Positions 9,310 to 17,300 of a stretch of 46,500 bases of DNA are shown here, in pieces. The DNA comes from JAZKSG01 sp964384785. GTDB lineage: Archaea; Thermoplasmatota; E2; DHVEG-1. Location of the stretch: assembly GCA_964384785.1 (NCBI GenBank), contig CAYLLH010000004.1:1-46500 (forward strand), written 5' to 3'. How positions within the stretch are numbered: position 1 is the stretch's first letter; each line of letters begins with the position of its first letter. A program made the position numbers and the translations under genes. The notes below the pieces were generated by a model. That model worked only from the letters and a program-made list of their open reading frames with translations, was not told where the DNA came from and did not search any database.

Positions 9310-9319
9310 TTTTAAATAA
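9310..9319 (+). promoter_or_regulatory. TATA box for the zinc-ribbon protein (leaderless)
   Basis: The box ttttaaataa is centred 28 bases before the ATG at 9343. No Shine-Dalgarno lies between, so a leaderless mRNA starting at the ATG is predicted. Confidence 0.55.
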
Positions 9320-9342
9320 CCTTTTTTATTTCTTTTAAAAAC

Positions 9343-9738
9343 ATGGATAAAAATATTCCTTCTGATAAACAGGTTTTGAGTAGTTTAAAGAGGGTTTTAA
9401 AATCTAATCATGTGATAGGTTCACAGAATAAACTTAAAGATCTTGTTGATAAGGATTTAGCAGAAAAAATAAGGTCTGAAATTGGTGTGAGTCCTGCTCG
9501 TCTTAGAAATCTTGCTATTGATTCTGATTTTGTTAGAATAGATATTCATAGCCGTGAAGGTGATCCTAAAAGAATTATGTATAAATGCCCGGTTTGCAAG
9601 GGGAATCTTAAACGTGTGAAAAATAAGACTATTTGGGGTGGAAAAGTAACTATTGAGTTTCAATGCCTGGTTTGTGGTTATTGGACGGGTAAAAAAAAGC
9701 GTATTCCTACTCGTTATGTTTTTTATCTAAAAAAATAA
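9343..9738 (+). CDS. Conserved archaeal zinc-ribbon protein
   Basis: The 131-residue protein has an N-terminal helical part of about 65 residues that looks like a small winged-helix (DKDLAEKIRSEIGVSPARL). A zinc ribbon follows with CPVC and CLVC knuckles in the C-terminal half, ending KKRIPTRYVFYLKK. It resembles small archaeal Zn-ribbon proteins of the COG3364 type, whose function is unknown. A nucleic-acid-binding role is inferred from the ribbon and the basic tail. Confidence 0.7.
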   Translation: MDKNIPSDKQVLSSLKRVLKSNHVIGSQNKLKDLVDKDLAEKIRSEIGVSPARLRNLAIDSDFVRIDIHSREGDPKRIMYKCPVCKGNLKRVKNKTIWGGKVTIEFQCLVCGYWTGKKKRIPTRYVFYLKK

Positions 9739-9822
9739 GGTTTTTTTATTTTTTTTAGGGTTTTATCGGTATATTTAAATAAGCGGTAAAACATTTCTAT
9801 TTTTGCGTCATTAGTTTGGGAT

Positions 9823-10515
9823 GTGGATGGGATGAATGTCCGTAGACGGTTTACTTTACTTGGTGTACTGCTAGTTGTTCTAAGTGTAACTATGGCAACT
9901 CAGTATGCTACTACCAAGATAGGTTATTCTTTTGGAATAGTGCATCCTAGTGATGCTGATATTCGTTTTATTGCTTCAGATAATTCTGCCTCAGATAATA
10001 AAAGAGTGCTTAGAGCTGAGAATAATGCTACTAATCCAACTTTAACCATTGAGTTGGGTGATTGGATGCCTGATTCTGAGAAAAATTATACAGCGGCTTT
10101 AGGTATTGTTAATGAGGAACAGTTTGCTGTTACTATTTCTCATTGTACAATTACTGGTACTGGTTCAACTAATGTTAGTGTCTGGGTTCATGGGGATAGA
10201 GATGTTGATGTTTCTACTGAGCCAGCTGCTAATAAGTTTTGTTTAGTTAGTGATGGTGTTTCTCAGACTTCTTCTGGAGATACTGCTTGGGTTTTAGCAG
10301 CAGGCGATAGTGATTCTAGTAGTATGAACGGTGGAGGAATTGCTACTGATTGGGATAGTACTTCCCAAGTTAGATATACTACAGATGATACTAACGCGGA
10401 TAATTCTACTACAGATTTTGTTTGGGTTCAGATTTCATTAAATATTCCAAGTAATGCTCCTCCTACTGCTAGTGCTACTGGTACTATTGAGTTTCATTTC
10501 AGAGCTGCTACCTGA
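9823..10515 (+). CDS. TasA/camelysin-like secreted protein (possible pilin)
   Basis: The 230-residue product has a short basic N-terminus (MNVRRRF) and one hydrophobic segment (TLLGVLLVVLSVTMATQYAT), then a Ser/Thr/Asn-rich beta-type exodomain (NPTLTIELGDWMPDSEKNY, AALGIVNEEQFAVTISHCTI) ending IEFHFRAAT. Layout and motifs resemble TasA/camelysin or DUF1102-like proteins that are cleaved by SipW-type signal peptidases and can polymerise; archaeal bundling pili are known TasA relatives. A large signal peptidase is encoded 0.8 kb downstream on the same strand, which supports the idea. The start could be GTG at 9823 or ATG at 9832. The leader carries TGGATGGGATG at 9824-9834. Function is inferred, not proven. 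Confidence 0.65.
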   Translation: MDGMNVRRRFTLLGVLLVVLSVTMATQYATTKIGYSFGIVHPSDADIRFIASDNSASDNKRVLRAENNATNPTLTIELGDWMPDSEKNYTAALGIVNEEQFAVTISHCTITGTGSTNVSVWVHGDRDVDVSTEPAANKFCLVSDGVSQTSSGDTAWVLAAGDSDSSSMNGGGIATDWDSTSQVRYTTDDTNADNSTTDFVWVQISLNIPSNAPPTASATGTIEFHFRAAT

Positions 10516-10651
10516 TAATAAAAAAAATTTCTTTTTTGAAAAATATTATATTTTTTAGTTTATCCTATGTTTAATAAAGTTATATATCTAACAAAAACAC
10601 AAACTATATATATTTTGGTATATATTAGTGTTTTTGGATTTAGGGTGGGAA

Positions 10652-10831
10652 ATGCCTCTAACAAGGAAAACAAGGCTATCTGGTTCTAGTATAGTTATAA
10701 ATATTCCTAGTCAACTTGTAGAAGCATACAATATAACCAGTGGAGACTATGTAGAAATAATACCTATGCAAAACAACGAAATAAAAATCAAGAAAATCAA
10801 ACCAAAAAAACAAAGGAGGAAACAAAGCTGA
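10652..10831 (+). CDS. SpoVT/AbrB-type DNA-binding protein
   Basis: The 59-residue protein MPLTRKTRLSGSSIVINIPS with LVEAYNITSGDYVEIIP is a swapped-hairpin AbrB domain, followed by a basic tail (KIKKIKPKKQRRKQ). Such proteins are dimeric regulators or antitoxins; no toxin is adjacent, so autoregulation or control of the surface genes beside it is more likely. An in-frame GTG at 10628 would add 8 residues, but the ATG starts at the conserved position. Two TATA-like boxes lie upstream (about 10605-10613 and 10618-10625). Its 3' end contains the AGGAGG of the next gene and overlaps it by four bases. Confidence 0.75.
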   Translation: MPLTRKTRLSGSSIVINIPSQLVEAYNITSGDYVEIIPMQNNEIKIKKIKPKKQRRKQS

Positions 10832-11262
10832 GAAAAAAAATATTTTTTCTCATAATAACAGCAACAATAATCACAATTTTGGGCGGCATAAACAACAATT
10901 TCCTATACGCTGTAGAAAAAACAGAAACGAAATCGGGATATAGTTACTCAATTATTAATCCTCCATCAATAAGCTATCCTTATCCAGAAGATAATTCAAC
11001 AGAAATAGATTTGCAACCAGTATGCAATATAACAGTATCAGATTCTGATAGCAACACAGTCGATGTATATTTCTATGAAAATACAACAGGTTGGAATCTA
11101 AGACAGACAAACAGTAGCGTAGACGTAACTACACCAATTAATGTTATATGGGATAACTACTCAAATGCAAACAACCCTGGAACAAAATATTGGTGGAGTG
11201 TAAACGTAACAGATGGAACTCTTTGGACAAACGCCACATATTGTTTTACAACAAAAACATAA
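10828..11262 (+). CDS. Small secreted Ig-like protein with apparent CTG start
   Basis: Starting from CTG at 10828 the product has 144 residues: a signal peptide (RKKIFFLIITATIITIL) and one Ig/Fn3-like module (PPSISYPYPEDNSTEIDLQP, then NPGTKYWWSVNVTDGTLW ending CFTTKT). The same module occurs inside the 1043-residue secreted protein at 30296-33427 (PPSINGEQPVNQSTDIS, TKYFWSINCSDGTSWTNE). The first conventional start, TTG at 10879, would delete the signal peptide. CTG has AGGAGG at 10814-10819 with 8-base spacing, overlaps the AbrB stop as CTGA, and no ATG, GTG or TTG exists in frame upstream across the AbrB gene. It contains several N-x-S/T sequons. Confidence 0.65.
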   Translation: MRKKIFFLIITATIITILGGINNNFLYAVEKTETKSGYSYSIINPPSISYPYPEDNSTEIDLQPVCNITVSDSDSNTVDVYFYENTTGWNLRQTNSSVDVTTPINVIWDNYSNANNPGTKYWWSVNVTDGTLWTNATYCFTTKT

Positions 11263-11265
11263 AGG

Positions 11266-11274
11266 TAATATATT
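11266..11274 (+). promoter_or_regulatory. TATA box for the signal peptidase gene
   Basis: The box taatatatt is centred about 30 bases before the TTG start at 11300, fitting a leaderless transcript. A second TATA-like stretch at about 11279-11287 would start transcription inside the coding region and is less likely. Confidence 0.4.
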
Positions 11275-11299
11275 CACAAATATATACAAAAATGTGTAA

Positions 11300-13054
11300 T
11301 TGGGATGGGATGAAAAGATTCAACTTAAACTAAAAACATTAATTGGAAACATTATCTTCATAGCTATCCTACTTTTAATAATAACAAGATTCCTTATGAT
11401 ATGGACTGGAGGAAGCTTCCCCGTAAACCTTGTATCATCAGATTCTATGAACCCAACATTAAATGAAGGAGACATATTAGCATGGACTCCTACAGAGATC
11501 GATGAAATAGAAAAAGGAGACGTCATAGTTTTTAAAAGCTATGTACACTGGCCAGATGAAAAAATAGTAGTACACAGAGTAACAGATATAAAAAAAGATA
11601 GTTTTGGAAACAAAGTACTTGAAACCAAAGGAGATAATAACAAATACACAGATCAAGAAGGACCACATGTACCAGAACCCTACATAAGAGAAGACCACCT
11701 TATGGGTAAAACATTATCAATAGGAAAAACACCACTTAAAATACCATTTATAGGTCAAATAGGAATCTGGATACAACAAGGAATACAACAACTTTCTCAA
11801 CCTTCAAACTCAAAAGGAACACTACCCTTAATCGGAATATTTACACCAATGATAATAACAATAGCGATATTTGTAATACTTATTTTTACTATACCAGAAA
11901 AAAACAAGACATTCAAAGAAAAAATAAAATATAATATTTTTGGACCAAGAACTGCTAATCTTAAAAAAACATTTATATTATTCCTTATAGCATATTTAGC
12001 TTTTTTTTCATTAATACATTTATTTGCACATGATTCAAATACAGCATCTGTTGGAATAGAAGCAGAAAGCCCAAAAACTTCTTTTGATCTTGGAAGAGTA
12101 GAAAAAGGAAAAGAATCATTCGCAAGGCAACTACCTGTTATTAACCCAGGTGTAACCAAAGTCAAAGGTATAACCTATGGAACAGAAGAACTCAAGGATT
12201 ATATTAAAGAAGAAACATTTGAACTCAAACCAGGTCAGTCAAAAACTATACCTATCAAAGCAGTTGCATCAGAAGAAGCAAAAAAAGGTGGATACCAAGG
12301 AAAAATAATGGTATACTCTTCACCATTCTGGATAATATTTTCAGATGAACAAATCAAAAATATTTATAATTTCAACCCAGAATACGTAATACTAACTCTT
12401 GACCTAATAACATCCTTGATATTAACAACTATAACCCTTACCATAATAACAGCGTTAACATTAATCGAAAAACAATACAACATACTATCAACATGTCGAG
12501 CATGGTGCAACCCTAAAAAAATATACATAAAAAAACAACAAACCCAGAAAATATTAAAACTAAAAACAAAAACAAAAAACAAAATAAGGAAAATAACTAC
12601 TTTTTTCAACCTTGAATTATTAGATGATAAAATAGAAAAAATAAATAAAAAAAATATTTCAAAGCCAATAGCAGCATCACTAATCGCAATACCATTAATA
12701 TTCTACATAAATAATGAAATAACCGCAATGATAATATCAGCAATACTTTCAGCAGTACTAGCTTTTTTCATAAGTTGTAAACTCAGAAAAAAAATAATTC
12801 TATCAAGCATCATAACACTAATATTTTTTATGATAATTCTAACAGCAACAAAAGCATTAACAATTATAAGTTTAGAAAACGAAATTCTAAATAATTTTAC
12901 TTTAGTAACTGGAACAATAGGAGTATACATGCTTTTCATAGGAATTTTGATGATTCCTATCCCAGTAACAGGATGGTTTATATCAAGATTAATCCGAAAT
13001 GTTAATGAACACAGAAAACCATTGCTTATGCTGGAGAGAAAATGTGACCTATAA
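11300..13054 (+). CDS. Signal peptidase I (archaeal/ER type) with large polytopic extension
   Basis: The 584-residue membrane protein has an N-terminal anchor at about 15-35, then the S26B signal-peptidase core: SSDSMNPTLNEGD with catalytic Ser49, IVVHRVT with His92, and ETKGDNN with Asp112. The Ser-His-Asp set is that of archaeal and SipW-type enzymes, not the bacterial Ser-Lys type. The core ends near residue 170. The rest is unusual: two membrane segments (about 183-205, 223-245), an exposed beta domain of about 100 residues (SVGIEAESPKTSFDLGRV, ELKPGQSKTIPIKAV), another anchor (about 358-382), a very basic loop, and four or so C-terminal membrane segments. Ordinary archaeal enzymes have about 150-200 residues. 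The TTG start is the only reasonable one. It probably processes neighbouring secreted proteins such as the one at 9823. Confidence 0.85.
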   Translation: MGWDEKIQLKLKTLIGNIIFIAILLLIITRFLMIWTGGSFPVNLVSSDSMNPTLNEGDILAWTPTEIDEIEKGDVIVFKSYVHWPDEKIVVHRVTDIKKDSFGNKVLETKGDNNKYTDQEGPHVPEPYIREDHLMGKTLSIGKTPLKIPFIGQIGIWIQQGIQQLSQPSNSKGTLPLIGIFTPMIITIAIFVILIFTIPEKNKTFKEKIKYNIFGPRTANLKKTFILFLIAYLAFFSLIHLFAHDSNTASVGIEAESPKTSFDLGRVEKGKESFARQLPVINPGVTKVKGITYGTEELKDYIKEETFELKPGQSKTIPIKAVASEEAKKGGYQGKIMVYSSPFWIIFSDEQIKNIYNFNPEYVILTLDLITSLILTTITLTIITALTLIEKQYNILSTCRAWCNPKKIYIKKQQTQKILKLKTKTKNKIRKITTFFNLELLDDKIEKINKKNISKPIAASLIAIPLIFYINNEITAMIISAILSAVLAFFISCKLRKKIILSSIITLIFFMIILTATKALTIISLENEILNNFTLVTGTIGVYMLFIGILMIPIPVTGWFISRLIRNVNEHRKPLLMLERKCDL

Positions 13055-13105
13055 AACAACAAAAAAAAAAGTTTTTTTTGATGTTTTTTATAGGGGTTTT
13101 AGGCT
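13055..13105 (+). terminator. A/T-run terminator after the signal peptidase gene
   Basis: The run aaaaaaaaaa-g-tttttttt at about 13062-13080 can fold on itself and is followed by further T-rich sequence (gatgttttttata). It is a plausible end for the 9.8-13.0 kb surface module. Confidence 0.4.
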
Positions 13106-13122
13106 AAAAGAGGGGTAGCTGG

Positions 13123-14199
13123 ATGCAGACTCTAAAAGATGAGGAGAAAAAAAAACCTTCAGATGATGAGATAGGCAATAAAGTAGACTCTCTTTTTATA
13201 AAACAAAATAATTCTTCAAATAATAAAAAAAAGAAAACAAAAATTGGAATAAAACTCCCAAGATTTAAACCAAAAAAAAAGAACAAGCAGATAAAAAAAC
13301 TTAAGGAAACTGAAACAAAAAACGATGATTTTTTAGAAACTAAAGAACCAGAAGAAAACAAGGAAACAAAAAATAATTCAAAAATAGAAAATATATTTAC
13401 TAACAACAAAAAAACAGAGATAATTAAAAAAAATATGAAAGGAAAACCTGTTTTCTTAGAAGACACAGGTGAAAAACTAGGAATAGTTTATGATTCAATA
13501 TATGATGAAAACAATAAATTAATGGGATACCGGATAAAAGATGCTTCTTCAGATGCAGTTCTAAGTTTCCCAATAGATCAATTTGATGAGGATAAAAAAG
13601 GTTTGATTTTTATACCAAGCTGGTACACAAAGGCTTTGAAAACTGTTGAAAAACTTGAGTTTAAAGATAGGGTTTCACCTGAACTTACAGCTCTTCTAAC
13701 CGATGATGAAGAATACAACAAAGAACTTTATCAGGTTTTTATTAAACATGACAGTGAAATGGCTGATTTCATAGATGAAACACTTACCCTTAAAGAAATG
13801 CTTCATAGTCATCTAAAAGTCTTAGAACGTAAACGAGAAGCTATAAAAGAAGATCTGATGGATTTAACTGAACGACGTCTTATAAAAGACATTGATCGTC
13901 GTGAATTCGCCGAAGATGTTATGGAACATCGTAGAAAAGTAAACATTTTAGAAGTAAACATATCAAAATGTAAAAATCTTCTTAAAAGACTTGAAGAAAC
14001 ATCTTTTGGAGTACTGGGAAAAAACTTGATACTATCAGAAAATATTGATTTCGAAGAAACCAACAGAAGTATTTTTGAAGAAAAAAAAGTAGAAGAAAAT
14101 CCTTATAAAGAAAAATATTTGAATTTAAGAGAAAAATTTGAAAGTTTAGAAAATCAGTATGATGAACTTAAAAACTCTGTAGAGAAACTAATTAAATAA
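13123..14199 (+). CDS. PRC-barrel / coiled-coil cytoplasmic protein
   Basis: The 358-residue protein has no signal peptide or membrane segment. Residues 1-100 are Lys/Glu/Asn-rich and probably disordered. Residues about 106-165 look like a PRC-barrel (GKPVFLEDTGEKLGIVYDSI, LMGYRIKDASSDAVLSFPID, LIFIPSWY). The rest is helical and coiled-coil, ending EKFESLENQYDELKNSVEKL. PRC-barrels in archaea include the CdvA cell-division protein and CdpB-type FtsZ partners, so a cytoskeletal or division role is possible but unproven. AGAGGGG lies 7 bases before the ATG. It sits directly upstream of the giant coiled-coil gene on the same strand. Confidence 0.7.
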   Translation: MQTLKDEEKKKPSDDEIGNKVDSLFIKQNNSSNNKKKKTKIGIKLPRFKPKKKNKQIKKLKETETKNDDFLETKEPEENKETKNNSKIENIFTNNKKTEIIKKNMKGKPVFLEDTGEKLGIVYDSIYDENNKLMGYRIKDASSDAVLSFPIDQFDEDKKGLIFIPSWYTKALKTVEKLEFKDRVSPELTALLTDDEEYNKELYQVFIKHDSEMADFIDETLTLKEMLHSHLKVLERKREAIKEDLMDLTERRLIKDIDRREFAEDVMEHRRKVNILEVNISKCKNLLKRLEETSFGVLGKNLILSENIDFEETNRSIFEEKKVEENPYKEKYLNLREKFESLENQYDELKNSVEKLIK

Positions 14200-14366
14200 T
14201 TTGTTCATTTAATTAAAAAAGGTTAATAATTGGTATTCGTATTATCATTTGTTGGAGAATACTTAACGAGGTTGTGAGGTACAAGTAGAATTAGAAGGGG
14301 TTTGGATGACTTGATAAAAAAACAATCTTCAAGTTTATTGTTTAATTAGAGAATGGTAGATAAAAA
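14200..14366 (+). promoter_or_regulatory. Leader region before the giant coiled-coil gene
   Basis: The 167-base gap has no gene. A ribosome-binding-like agaagggg is followed at 14304 by ATG-ACT-TGA, a two-codon minimal open frame, about 60 bases before the real ATG. The true start at 14367 has only weak complementarity (aatggtag) upstream. This could be a leader with a minimal uORF or simply chance. Confidence 0.25.
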
Positions 14367-17300
14367 ATGAAAAACGGGTTAGATGATTTTAATGTTAAAA
14401 AAGATAGAAATTCCTTAAGTGCAGAGGAATATAGTAAAAATGACCCTGTTTTTTTTGTTAACAATAGTGGAAAAGTAATTGATGCAAATGAAATTTTTTG
14501 TAAAAAACTAGGTGTTTCAAAAAAAAAGATTATTGGTAAATCTTTAACCGATATGGATTTTTTATCTGAAAAGGGTAAAAAAAAGGCTGTTAGAAGACAT
14601 ATATCAATGTTGATAGGTAAGGATTCACCTTATTATGATCTTGAAGTTTTAGATGATGATGGAAAAACTTTTTCTTTAGAAATTGAAACTAAACCCCGTT
14701 ATATAGATAATAAAAAAGATGGTGAAATAGCTGTTATAAAAGAGTTAACACCAATAAAACAGAACCATACAGAGGAACTAAAAACAACTCTTAAAAAACA
14801 AGGATCATCTGATGAAGATTTTTTAAAAGCATTTAATAACATCAGAGAGAAAAGTAGAGAGATAAAAAATCTAAAGAAACAATTAGAAAAAAAATATCAG
14901 AATGTTTCCCGAACAGGTTTTGATTTAAATAAAGTAAATCAGGATTTAAATTCATCTCGGATGATTCTTGATGAAAAAAAATATGAAATTAAACAGTTAA
15001 AGAATCATTTGAACAATTTGGAGCAAAAAATTGCTTTTAAAGACAAACAGATACATAGTTTAAAAGATAGTCTGGATAGATTTCAGGAGAAAAACATTGA
15101 ACAAAAAGATTTTCTTAGAAGTTTTGAAGAAGAAATCGAAAGAAAAAATGAAGAACTTGAATCGAAAACATGGATTTTGAAACAAAAAGAAAAACAGGTA
15201 GAAGATCTTGAAAACGAAATTGATCAAAGAGATAAACAGATAAGTAGAATGCAGCAGAGTTTTGAAGAAAAAAATAGTGATTTTAAAAAAATTTATTCAA
15301 ATCTAGATAGTTTTGAAGAAAAACTTAGAACTCTTCAAAAGGAAAGAGATATAATTCAAAGTAATCTTGAAAATAAAAATGATGAAATAAATAATTTTAA
15401 ACATGGTTTAAAACAGAAAGATTTACAGCTGCAGGATTTAAAAAATGAATTAGAAAATTTTAGAAGTCTTTTTGATGAAAGACAAAGGAAAAACCGTAAA
15501 GAGCTTGATGAAAAAGAAAAAGAAATTAAGGAAATATTGAAACTATTAGGAAGAAAAAGAAACGAAATAGAATCAACGATTAATAAATTAGATTATAAAG
15601 ACAGAAGAATCGGAGAGCTTGAAAAACAGGTTTCTGAGATAAATGATTTTCAGATGATGTTAAATGAGAGCGCAGATCAGATTAACATATTAAGAGATGA
15701 GATTGGTTCAAGGGATAATATAATAGAAACTGTAACAGGTCAACTTAATAATCAACAGATGAAAATCTTGCAGAAAACAAAGGCTGTTAAAAACCTTGAA
15801 AGAAAGATAAGTGAAAGAAACAATGAATTGATTGATTTAAGTCAGAAAATAATTGATATAAAAACAGGTTTAATTGAGAATCAGAATGATTTAAATAAAA
15901 AAATAAATGAAAACTCGATTCTTAAAAATCAGATTGAAACTAAGGAAGAAGAAATAAATAGACTTAATAGTCTTTTAAACCAGAAAAGTAGTTTTTTAGA
16001 AAAAAAACAGAGTAAGTTACAAGAAAAGCTTAATACCAAAAGAGAAGAGATAAATATTTTATCGGAGAAACTTAGAGAGAAGAACAATATTGTTGAAAAT
16101 CTTAAAAACAAGTTAGATGAAAATCATTTTGAAATCTCAAAACTACAATCTGAACTACAGGATGCTTCTTCCTTAAGTCAAAATAGGGTCGTTGAACTGG
16201 AACAAGATTTGGTAAATAAAAAAGAAGAAGTTGAAACACTTAAGAAAGAATTAAATCAAACAACTCGAGAACTTGAAGGAAAAAACAATTATATCGCTGA
16301 GATACAACATCAAGTGAAGGATAAAGAAAATCAGTTAGAGCAAATAAATGAGATTTTAAAACAAAAAGATACAATCATTAGTCAGAAGGATACAAATATT
16401 GAAAAATATTTAGATGAACTAGATTACAACAAAAACCTGGTAAAAAAGATAGATCAAGAACTAAGAGAAATAAAAAATGAGTTATTTCATAATCAAGTTG
16501 AAATTCAAAACAAGGATGAAAATATCGGAAATTTAAAAGAAAAAATCAAGGAAGCAAATTTACAGGTTTTATCAAAAGAAAATATTATTGACCGGTTAAA
16601 AAATAATTATTTTGAAAAAGAAGATGAATTCAATGTTTTAATTGATCAGATTGAGGATTATAAAAGAAATGTTGAGGATAGAAACCTGATTATTGGAAAT
16701 CTACAGAGGGTTTTATCTGAAAACCATAATAATTTATTCGAAATTGAAAATAAGAACAATATTTTAGAAAGTAGGTTAAACGAATCTGAAGGATTACTTT
16801 CTACAAAAAATAATATAATAGATGAGTTAGAGGAAAAATTTCAAGAAAAAAACCAAGAAAATGATAAACTATTATCTATCATTCAAGGAAAAGAAAAAGA
16901 CATAGTGGTAAACAATGTTCTTCTAAATAGACAAAAAGAACAAATTTTGAAAACAAAAAACCAACTAAACTCCAGTTTAATTGAAAACCAGGATTTAAAC
17001 TCTGAATTACAGCAGAGAAATGATATTATTAGACAACTTCAACAACAATTATCAAGCAATCAGAATAAAATGATTGAGATTAACACAAACAACTATGATT
17101 TAAAAAATGAACTAGAAAATAAAACATCTTATCTAAATGAGACAAAAGATTTAATTGATAAAAAAGAAAAAATCATTCAAAAACTAGGAGAAAAACTAAA
17201 AGAAAAAAACATTCAAAACAATGAAATATTAACATTAAAGACTCAGAAAGAAAACCTTATAGATGAATTAAAACAAAAAAATAGTATTATTGATAAATAT

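Noticed and set aside
12364..13062. Minus-strand open frames over the signal peptidase C-terminal half
   Set aside because: These are mirror images of A-rich membrane-segment codons on the plus strand, with no supported start or family.
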